Origin: Strigamia acuminata
Lineage: Eukaryota; Arthropoda; Chilopoda; Geophilomorpha; Linotaeniidae
Length of the DNA stretch: 64,000 bases
Direction of reading: 5' to 3'
NCBI GenBank assembly: GCA_949358305.1
Contig: OX442322.1
Span: 8,680,001-8,744,000 of the forward strand
Shown: one piece after another, positions 1 to 9,040 of the stretch
Layout of the letters: the number at the start of each line of letters is the position of its first letter
How positions within the stretch are numbered: position 1 is the first letter of the stretch
Notes under the pieces: generated by a model
What the model saw: only the letters and a program-made list of their open reading frames with translations
The model's database searches: none
What the model was told of the DNA's origin: nothing
Position numbers and translations under genes: made by a program

Positions 1-1
1 T

Positions 2-3000
2 GGCAAAAAGAAAATCAACGACGATCTTGGACTCATAAATACGTTATTTGGATGGGTGCTTATCGGAGCAGCCGGAAATACGGATTTATTCGAAGATGAA
101 GCTGATTTGACTTCATGTTGTAATACTTGCAACATAGAAATCCATGAACAATTGGACAAACTTTGGAATTTAGAGGCAATTGGGATTAATGCTGGTGAAA
201 AAGAATCCGATTTCACAAGAGATCGATTTGAAGCCACGACAAAACGTCTCGATGACGGAAGATACGAGGTGATGCTGCCTTTTAATGGACAAGAAACTGA
301 CTTGGACTCAAACTGGGAGCTCGCACTTAACCAATTAGCCAACACATTGAAGAGAATCGACTCAAATGACGATTATAAGAAGCGATATGACGACTCAATG
401 TGGCAATACATTGAAGAAAACCACGCTGAGGAAGTTCCAACTGAAGAACGGTTCCTAAAGAAAGGAATATATAACATTCCACATCATCCAGTGATCAAAG
501 AGGACCGGGAAACAACGAAATTCAGAGTCGTATTCAATGCGTCGTCTGCGAAAAAAGGAAAACGCTCATTAAATGACTGCCTTTTTCCTGGACCATCTTT
601 GAATCCAGATTTGATATTGGTGATGGTCAGATTCAGATTGTATTGCATTCCAATCATTGCTGACATTAAACAAGCATTCCTCCAAGTAATGATAAACCCC
701 ACACATAGGAACTTTCTGCGTTTTTTGTGGGTCTCGAGGCAATATTTCAAGAACCCCTATTCGTGGAGAAATTTGTGGAATAATATTATGATTTTGAGGA
801 TGATAGTCGTACCATTTGGAGTTATTTCCTCTCCTTTTCTCCTGTGCGCAACAATTCGGAAACAAGCTGATCAATACAAGGAGACACATCCGAAAGAAGT
901 TGATGCACTGGACGCCGGGATATACATGGATGATTTAACTTCTGGAGGTGATCACACGACAGACACAACAAAGCATTGTGAAGAATTAAAAATGATTTTG
1001 GATGACGGGAAACTCCCACTTGTTAAATGGGCGACAGCCAATGAAAAGGTTTTCAATGACATCAAAGAAAAGGGATTTCACATGAGAAGTGACGAATTCT
1101 GTGAACAGGGAGTGATAAAAATGCTTGGAATCTTATGGGACACGCAAGAAGACGTCCTCATGTTCAGGATTCCACAAATGGACATTATTCCGAACACAAG
1201 ACGTGAAGTTCTCTCTTTGGTAGCCTCTATTTTCGACCCGATGGGACTCATTTCTCCAGTCGTTTTGAAAATGAGACTCCTTCTTCAAGACATTTGTCTA
1301 CGTACAAAGAACTGGGACGGAAGAATTTCGGACTCAGAAAAGCAAGAGATTGACGAATGGAGTCGAGACATCCAGAAATTAAAAGACTATAAGGTACCTC
1401 GATGGTTAGAAACCTATTCTAATGAAGAGTTGAGTATTGAAGTTTTCTGTGATGCCAGCACTAAAGCCTTTGGATGTGCAATTTTCATCGTCAACAACAA
1501 AGGAAAAAGAACTTTGCTACTCAGCAAATGTAGACTAGCCCCTGCAAAAAAGATTACCTTGCCTAGACTTGAATTAACTGCTGCGGTCGTTGGTGTACGG
1601 ATGTGTCAGTATTTGACAAATAACTTTCTGCCAGGTTATCCAATCAAAACCATTCAATATTTTTCTGATTCCACCATAACTTTGGCTTGGATAAATTCGA
1701 AGAAAAATGAGTGGAAGCCTTATGTTTCTAACCGCGTTCAGGAAATTGTTTCATCGTCTGACGCAAGCCAATGGTCACATATTCCGACAGAGTTCAATCC
1801 TGCAGATCTACTTACACGACCACACGATGCAAAAACATTAATGACAAATAAACTTTGGTGGAACGGCGTGGACGTTTCTAAAATCGAAAAAGTCGAGGTC
1901 GTGCAAGAAAAACTACCCGAAGAAGAAATAAAGATTGTGGTTATGAATGTTCAAGTTAAAGAAACGTTTTTGAGCAAATTTTTCAAAAGATTTCGCAACT
2001 TCAACCGTCTAGTTAGAGTATTTTCGTACATTTTGCGCTGGAAATCTCATCGTTTTCGCGGCGAAGATCTCGCGCAACGCGAAATGGAATCCAGTCAAAT
2101 TAGGATTCTTCAATTTTCACAAGAAATCTACTTTCGAGAAGAGATCGAAGCTGTGAGAAACAAGACTGAAGTTGAGAGATACTCCCCTTTGAAGAATTTC
2201 GAATATTTCTTAGATGAGGATGGACTTTTACGTTTGCGCAGCAGACTGAGATTGTCTTTGCTTTCATTTGACGAAAAATACCCGATTCTTTTGCATAACG
2301 AAAGTTGGGTAACTAGACTAATTATTCGCAAGACTCATCTTGATCTCATGCATGGAGATTTGAGTGAAACGCTTTATCGAATTCGTGAGAAATTTTGGGT
2401 TCTCCGAGGACGCAGGACCATTCAGACTGTGATAAGAGAATGTTCCGTTTGCAGAAGGACTAAACTTGCAAGAAATAATCCGTCTACTGGAGAATTACCG
2501 AAAGAAAGAGTAACCCCAGCAGCTCCTTTTCAACACACCGGAATCGATCATTTGGGACCTATTTTTGTGGGAAAGGACAAAAAACGATTGAAGAAAACAT
2601 ACATTTTATTATTCACTTGTATGGTTACACGAAGTTTACATCTCGAAGTGTCCGAAGATTTATCCACTGAGAAATTCTTATTGGCATTCAGACGATTTTG
2701 TGCTCGTTACGGTTGTCCAGCAAAAGTCTTCTCGGACAACAGTAAAACCTTTGAAAAAGGAAGTACACAAATTCAGTCATGGGGAAAACTGATTGGCCGT
2801 TCGGACATAAAAACATTTCTGTCTGAGAAAAGGATTGTATGGACATTTATCCCTCCGCTCTCACCGTGGATGGGAGGAGCTTGGGAGAGACTAGTCCGCT
2901 CAGTCAAGGATAAATTGCGGAAAACTTTATTGCGACACACTGTGGATTTGGAAACCCTACAAACCTTGGTTCTTGAGATCAGCTCCGTGTTGAATTCACG

Positions 3001-3433
3001 ACCTTTGTCGTATGTACACGAAAATATAGACGGCGGCAGAATCCTTTCACCTGAAAACTTTTTAACGGGAGGTATGCCGAAATACATGATCAACAAGACC
3101 TTGAATGCAATCAAGAAAAGTGACCTTCGAAAACTCGACAAGAAAAGAAGACAGTTCATTTGGGATTTTTGGAGTATATGGAAACACAGTTACTTGATGC
3201 AGTTAAGAAACTTTTATGAGACTAAAGGAGATAAATCTTTTCAAAACCCCAAAATTGATCAGATTGTTCTTCTTGAAAAGATGGGAACCAACCCTTACTT
3301 TTGGCCTCTTGCCAGAATAAAACAAGTTTTTCCTGGTGATGATGGACTAATTCGCATCGTTAGTGTTGTGCTTCCCGATGGAAGAGAGTTGCGTCGTTCT
3401 GTAAGGCATATTAGAGCCCTTGAACTTGATTGA
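2..3433 (+). CDS. BEL-1 Pol polyprotein, 5' end cut by window edge
   Basis: C-terminal part of a BEL/Pao polyprotein that would copy element RNA into DNA and integrate it. The frame is already open at base 2, so the first 'start' (a GTG at 56) is not a real initiator, and Gag and most of the protease lie outside the window. Counting from base 56, the RT has the YMDD box at about residues 290-293. RNase H carries the FCDAS motif near residue 467. The integrase has an HHCC zinc region at about 765-800 and a catalytic triad at about D831, D894 (SDNSKTF) and E944 (GAWERL). No frameshift or stop is seen up to the TGA at 3431-3433, so this part looks intact. It is followed 58 bp later by its 3' LTR. 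Its sequence is closest to the BEL-2 protein on the other strand. Confidence 0.93.
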   Translation, partial: GKKKINDDLGLINTLFGWVLIGAAGNTDLFEDEADLTSCCNTCNIEIHEQLDKLWNLEAIGINAGEKESDFTRDRFEATTKRLDDGRYEVMLPFNGQETDLDSNWELALNQLANTLKRIDSNDDYKKRYDDSMWQYIEENHAEEVPTEERFLKKGIYNIPHHPVIKEDRETTKFRVVFNASSAKKGKRSLNDCLFPGPSLNPDLILVMVRFRLYCIPIIADIKQAFLQVMINPTHRNFLRFLWVSRQYFKNPYSWRNLWNNIMILRMIVVPFGVISSPFLLCATIRKQADQYKETHPKEVDALDAGIYMDDLTSGGDHTTDTTKHCEELKMILDDGKLPLVKWATANEKVFNDIKEKGFHMRSDEFCEQGVIKMLGILWDTQEDVLMFRIPQMDIIPNTRREVLSLVASIFDPMGLISPVVLKMRLLLQDICLRTKNWDGRISDSEKQEIDEWSRDIQKLKDYKVPRWLETYSNEELSIEVFCDASTKAFGCAIFIVNNKGKRTLLLSKCRLAPAKKITLPRLELTAAVVGVRMCQYLTNNFLPGYPIKTIQYFSDSTITLAWINSKKNEWKPYVSNRVQEIVSSSDASQWSHIPTEFNPADLLTRPHDAKTLMTNKLWWNGVDVSKIEKVEVVQEKLPEEEIKIVVMNVQVKETFLSKFFKRFRNFNRLVRVFSYILRWKSHRFRGEDLAQREMESSQIRILQFSQEIYFREEIEAVRNKTEVERYSPLKNFEYFLDEDGLLRLRSRLRLSLLSFDEKYPILLHNESWVTRLIIRKTHLDLMHGDLSETLYRIREKFWVLRGRRTIQTVIRECSVCRRTKLARNNPSTGELPKERVTPAAPFQHTGIDHLGPIFVGKDKKRLKKTYILLFTCMVTRSLHLEVSEDLSTEKFLLAFRRFCARYGCPAKVFSDNSKTFEKGSTQIQSWGKLIGRSDIKTFLSEKRIVWTFIPPLSPWMGGAWERLVRSVKDKLRKTLLRHTVDLETLQTLVLEISSVLNSRPLSYVHENIDGGRILSPENFLTGGMPKYMINKTLNAIKKSDLRKLDKKRRQFIWDFWSIWKHSYLMQLRNFYETKGDKSFQNPKIDQIVLLEKMGTNPYFWPLARIKQVFPGDDGLIRIVSVVLPDGRELRRSVRHIRALELD

Positions 3434-3491
3434 TGTGTGTTTTGCAGACTTCTCTCATCTCTCTTCTCTCTCTTTCTCGCTGGCAATTCGT
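3434..3491 (+). other. Pyrimidine-rich junction before the BEL-1 3' LTR
   Basis: Short non-coding spacer between the polyprotein stop and the LTR. It is a long C/T run followed by CGCTGGCAATTCGT. A purine-rich plus-strand primer would be expected here, and none is visible. The same pyrimidine-tract-plus-GGCA arrangement precedes most other BEL 3' LTRs in this window. Confidence 0.6.
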
Positions 3492-4960
3492 TGTTGCAAA
3501 CAACGTGGAATAATTTAGAAACTACTTTTATTGCCAATTTGTGTCTGAATAAATGTTTCCAAAGTGTGTTTTATTTTGCATAACATTTCAGTTTTTATTT
3601 ACAGGATTTTTGCATTATTAAAATGTTTTTAGTGCTTTCAGATACTGATGTTTGATGAAATGTGATATTCCATTGTTTATTGCATTTATTTCTAGTGTTT
3701 ATTGCGTGATTTTGTGTTACTTTATTCATTTTCTATCAATTTGTGTGATTTCGGGTGAAATTTGGTGCATTTGTCGTTAAACAGTTCACTAGTGTTATCG
3801 ACGTGACGTCATATTTCAAGTTCTAGTTCGGTTTTTGTTCAAACTTCTAACCTTCCGTTTGGACGGAATTTTGATGGTTAGAATTGTTTTTGACATTGTT
3901 TTAGACTAATTTGGGGGTGATCTGTTGATTCGTGCACTCTAATTTCGTCCCGGAACAGCCGTTTTTCTGCTACGAGCGATCGTGACGGACCCCGCATGTG
4001 CGTTGCCGTCCAAGATCGTTTCGTTCGGTTTGCGGTTGATTTCAAGTGTTCTTTCATTAAAACGTGTCTTGTTTGCGGGAAATTACATTTCCTGAACTTA
4101 TTTACTTATTCCAAAGTGTTTACATAAGTTATTTCTTGTGTTGAAATTCAAACCTTGTGTTTTGCCGCCAATGTAGAGTTTACCGGACGCCATGTTGGAT
4201 TTTGCCGATGATTTGTAAATCTTTCATGTCGTTTTGTTTTTATATCTCAATTGGTGTTTGTACTATTTAGTTTTAGTGTATTTCAATGCAAAATCTTTAC
4301 TTATTTGGTTTTGTGTATGACTTTGAATTCAAACTTGATGATTATGTCATTTTGCTTGTCTTTGATTGGTTAGGCCCAATTGTCTGCCTAGCAATCACTG
4401 TTTTCGCTGTTTTCTCATTGTTTTGATTAACGAATCTTGTTGTTACGATAGACTTTATTATTCCTGAGTTTTTTGTGCTCATTTTGAGTTATTACACATT
4501 ATTTTTAGTACATTTCTCGTAATTTGTTGTCTTTGCTTGAAATTGCATTTCCTCCGTTTCCATGTCAACGGAGTATTTCTTTATTGTAATTTGCCAACAA
4601 TTGGTTTGGCGTGTGCCATCCTATTATAATGTGTAATTATTGAGTTGCCATTTTATATTTGATTAAAATAGTCGTGTTAATGTTAACTCTTGTATTTTCT
4701 GCTTTTGACCCATTTCCAATGTGTCCTGAGTAGAGAACCATTTTTCCCAGACTGGCCAATGGATCAGCAAGCACTTGGATACCATGCAAAAGTGTTTCCA
4801 ACAGTTAAACCTTCATGTAACAGGAGATTTTGAGGCGAATCAAGTGCATTTCCACACGGTACACGTACGAATTTCACTATACGATCGTTTGAGTTTGTTG
4901 GCGGGAGTTTCGAATCGCCACATCTCAGTTCTTCTCTGTTCCTGTTGACTGACCGCAACA
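3492..4960 (+). repeat. BEL-1 3' LTR (1469 bp)
   Basis: It begins TGTTGC and ends GCAACA, a 6-bp terminal inverted repeat, and sits directly between the BEL-1 coding region and the satellite. It is diverged but recognisably homologous to the LTRs at 30856-32037 and 32038-33604. For example, its last 100 bp match the reverse complement of 32038-32145. An AATAAA lies at 3548-3553. The small ORF readings inside it are not coding. Confidence 0.85.
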
Positions 4961-7900
4961 CATCACAGTTGACTTAGCACAAACACCACAAGTCCAATGT
5001 CTCTGAATGTTCAGAAATAGTGTTTAAACCTTAGTAGAAGCCTTCAATGTAAGTTTTAGCAACATCCAAGCAATGATTTGCGAGAATAGACTTTTGATCT
5101 CATCACAGTTGACTTAGCACAAACACCACAAGACCAATGTCTCTGAATGTTCAGAAATAGTGTTTAAACCTTAGTAGAAGGCTCCAATGTAAGTTTTAGC
5201 AACATCCAAGCAATGATTTGGGAGAATAGACTTTTGATCTCATCACAGTTGACTTAGCACAAACACCAGAAGACCAATGTCTCTGAATGTTCAGAAATAG
5301 TGTTTAAACCTTAGTAGAAGGCTCCAATGTAAGTTTTAGAAACATCCAAGCAATGATTTGGGAGAATAGACTTTTGATCTCATCACAGTTGACTTAGCAC
5401 AAACACCACAAGACCAATGTCTCTGAATGTTCAGAAATAGTGTTTAAACCTTAGTAGAAGGCTCCAATGTAAGTTTTAGCAACATCCAAGCAATGATTTG
5501 GGAGAATAGACTTTTGATCTCATCACAGTTGACTTAGCACAAACACCACAAGACCAATGTCTCTGAATGTTCAGAAATAGTGTTTAAACCTTAGTAGAAG
5601 GCTCCAATGTAAGTTTTAGAAACATCCAAGCAATGATTTGGGAGAATAGACTTTTGATCTCATCACAGTTGACTTAGCACAAACACCACAAGTCCAATGT
5701 CTCTGAATGTTCAGAAATAGTGTTTAAACCTTAGTAGAAGCCTTCAATGTAAGTTTTAGCAACATCCAAGCAATAAATTTTTAAAAAAAAATTTTGAGCT
5801 TATTTCACATTGCAGTTGACTTAGCACAAAGACCACAAGATCAATGTCTCTGAATGTTCAGAAATAGTGTTTAAACCTTAGTAGAAGGCTCCAATGTAAG
5901 TTTTAGAAACATCCAAGCAATGATTTGGGAGAATAGACTTTTGATCTCATCACAGTTGACTTAGCACAAACACCACAAGACCAATGTCTCTGAATGTTCA
6001 GAAATAGTGTTTAAACCTTAGTAGAAGGCTCCAATGTAAGTTTTAGCAACATCCAAGCAATGATTTGGGAGAATAGACTTTTGATCTCATCACAGTTGAC
6101 TTAGCACAAACACCACAAGACCAATGTCTCTGAATGTTCAGAAATAGTGTTTAAACCTTAGTAGAAGGCTCCAATGTAAGTTTTAGCAACATCCAAGCAA
6201 TGATTTGGGAGAATAGACTTTTGATCTCATCACAGTTGACTTAGCACAAACACCAGAAGACCAATGTCTCTGAATGTTCAGAAATAGTGTTTAAACCTTA
6301 GTAGAAGGCTCCAATGTAAGTTTTAGAAACATCCAAGCAATGATTTGGGAGAATAGACTTTTGATCTCATCACAGTTGACTTAGCACAAACACCACAAGT
6401 CCAATGTCTCTGAATGTTCAGAAATAGTGTTTAAACCTTAGTAGAAGCCTTCAATGTAAGTTTTAGCAACATCCAAGCAATGATTTGCGAGAATAGACTT
6501 TTGATCTCATCACAGTTGACTTAGCACAAACACCACAAGACCAATGTCTCTGAATGTTCAGAAATAGTGTTTAAACCTTAGTAGAAGGCTCCAATGTAAG
6601 TTTTAGAAACATCCAAGCAATGATTTGGGAGAATAGACTTTTGATCTCATCACAGTTGACTTAGCACAAACACCACAAGACCAATGTCTCTGAATGTTCA
6701 GAAATAGTGTTTAAACCTTAGTAGAAGACTCCAATGTAAGTTTTAGAAACATCCAAGCAATGATTTGGGAGAATAGACTTTTGATCTCATCACAGTTGAC
6801 TTAGCACAAACACCACAAGTCCAATGTCTCTGAATGTTCAGAAATAGTGTTTAAACCTTAGTAGAAGCCTTCAATGTAAGTTTTAGCAACATCCAAGCAA
6901 TGATTTGCGAGAATAGACTTTTGATCTCATCACAGTTGACTTAGCACAAACACCACAAGACCAATGTCTCTGAATGTTCAGAAATAGTGTTTAAACCTTA
7001 GTAGAAGGCTCCAATGTAAGTTTTAGCAACATCCAAGCAATGATTTGGGAGAATAGACTTTTGATCTCATCACAGTTGACTTAGCACAAACACCAGAAGA
7101 CCAATGTCTCTGAATGTTCAGAAATAGTGTTTAAACCTTAGTAGAAGGCTCCAATGTAAGTTTTAGAAACATCCAAGCAATGATTTGGGAGAATAGACTT
7201 TTGATCTCATCACAGTTGACTTAGCACAAACACCACAAGACCAATGTCTCTGAATGTTCAGAAATAGTGTTTAAACCTTAGTAGAAGGCTCCAATGTAAG
7301 TTTTAGCAACATCCAAGCAATGATTTGGGAGAATAGACTTTTGATCTCATCACAGTTGACTTAGCACAAACACCACAAGACCAATGTCTCTGAATGTTCA
7401 GAAATAGTGTTTAAACCTTAGTAGAAGGCTCCAATGTAAGTTTTAGAAACATCCAAGCAATGATTTGGGAGAATAGACTTTTGATCTCATCACAGTTGAC
7501 TTAGCACAAACACCACAAGTCCAATGTCTCTGAATGTTCAGAAATAGTGTTTAAACCTTAGTAGAAGCCTTCAATGTAAGTTTTAGCAACATCCAAGCAA
7601 TAAATTTTTAAAAAAAAATTTTGAGCTTATTTCACATTGCAGTTGACTTAGCACAAAGACCACAAGATCAATGTCTCTGAATGTTCAGAAATAGTGTTTA
7701 AACCTTAGTAGAAGGCTCCAATGTAAGTTTTAGAAACATCCAAGCAATGATTTGGGAGAATAGACTTTTGATCTCATCACAGTTGACTTAGCACAAACAC
7801 CACAAGACCAATGTCTCTGAATGTTCAGAAATAGTGTTTAAACCTTAGTAGAAGGCTCCAATGTAAGTTTTAGCAACATCCAAGCAATGATTTGGGAGAA

Positions 7901-7984
7901 TAGACTTTTGATCTCATCACAGTTGACTTAGCACAAACACCACAAGACCAATGTCTCTGAATGTTCAGAAATAGTGTTTAAACC
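4961..7984. repeat. 140-bp satellite array with higher-order structure
   Basis: About 21.5 head-to-tail monomers. Monomer starts (CATCACAGTT) fall at 4961, 5101, 5241, 5381, 5521, 5661, about 5808, 5948, then every 140 bp to 7488, about 7635, 7775 and 7915. Diagnostic variants are CACAAGTCC or CACAAGACC or CAGAAGACC, GCCTTC or GGCTCC, and TAGCAAC or TAGAAAC. Two monomers (junctions at about 5774-5811 and 7601-7638) carry the same A/T-rich replacement that adds 7 bp. No coding potential. It continues at 30302. Confidence 0.97.
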
Positions 7985-9004
7985 TGTCGCGCTCAACTCT
8001 AACCGTCGCTAACTCGTGGGTTGATTACTTAATTCGACTAACTCACTACCGCTTTGCTCAAGCGGTTTACCCAAAGAAATGATTACACAGATATAAAAGG
8101 TAAAATATAATATAGATTTATTCTGTGGGACAATGTACAGATATATCTTATATATATATATATATAAAAGGTAGGTAAAAGGTAAATCGGAATGGGTGAA
8201 GGGAAATGGAAAGGCAAAGGTAAGATGAAAGCTGGCTGGAATCGGCGAGGTCGTCTGTTGTCTCGTGCGTGTCCAAGATGGCGTCCTCGTTGTAGCAACG
8301 TGATGTCGTCTTGGGCCGGCGTGGCAATATGGCGTCCTCGGCTCGTCTCTGGCTGGTCCTTCGGGCTCACGCTGGTCGGGCGCGAGTGAATGCTTAGTTA
8401 AAAGGCTTACTTCGGTCTGTTGTCTAGGTTTTTGTGTGGTGTCCGGCGATCACACAGCGGCGGACTCTTCTGGCTCCCGGCGGTCACACAGCGGCGGGAA
8501 CGCTCGTCGTGGTTTTACTGCAGTTTAGGCTTGTGCGACCGTTTGTCTGCACAACTCGCTAAACTGGAGTGGTTTTTACTATTTCTAGCTGGTGTGCTAA
8601 AATAGTGTGGTAATCTTATCTCGCAGGTTACTCTGCGGAGTTTGACACTGACCAAACGTACTCACGGTAAATTGTCCTTTGTCCTTGGTCAATCCCAGTA
8701 TATTTACTTGGGCCTGATCTTGTAGGACGACGGGTTTTACGTGTGTTTCTCGTTTGATGGTTGTGTTGGTTCTGCCCGCTCAGTGCAAGGCACATTCCTT
8801 TGCACAAAGCGGGGTTGACAGGTGACCGGAATCACCCAATGGTGGGGTGGACGAGCCATCCCCACTCCCTCAGGGCAGACGCCTGTCCATTGACTAGATG
8901 TCAATGCACTGAGGGAAGGGAGACGCGCTTGCGGCTCCCCTTACACCCGAAACGAGGTCACGAGAGAAACTCTTCGTTGACCCCGGTCCAGTCGGGTCAC
9001 AACA
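7985..9004 (-). repeat. Gypsy 3' LTR (1020 bp)
   Basis: Matches 29282-30301 throughout by inspection. In sense orientation it begins TGTTGTGACCCG and ends GAGCGCGACA. It contains an alternating AT run (about 8148-8168) and an AATAAA on the minus strand. Short ORFs inside it occur identically in both LTR copies and are not taken as genes. Confidence 0.95.
8117..8122 (-). promoter_or_regulatory. Candidate AATAAA poly(A) signal in Gypsy 3' LTR
   Basis: AATAAA on the minus strand, about 30 nt downstream in the sense direction of an AT-rich TATA-like run. This is the usual order of promoter and poly(A) signal within an LTR. The assignment is positional only. Confidence 0.4.
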
Positions 9005-9015
9005 CTTCCCCCTCC
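9005..9015 (-). promoter_or_regulatory. Gypsy polypurine tract
   Basis: The minus strand reads GGAGGGGGAAG, directly abutting the start of the 3' LTR. This is the expected plus-strand primer of an LTR element. It also fixes the element's orientation as minus. Confidence 0.85.
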
Positions 9016-9040
9016 GAGCTCAGACCGTGGGGCTGAGCGA

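Noticed and set aside
4961-7984. Regular repeats that could suggest a CRISPR-like array
   Set aside because: Whole 140-bp units are repeated with no unique spacers, in clearly eukaryotic retroelement-rich DNA. This is a satellite.
8148-8168. (AT)n run as a notable microsatellite
   Set aside because: Short and present in both Gypsy LTR copies. It is simply the A/T-rich promoter part of the LTR.
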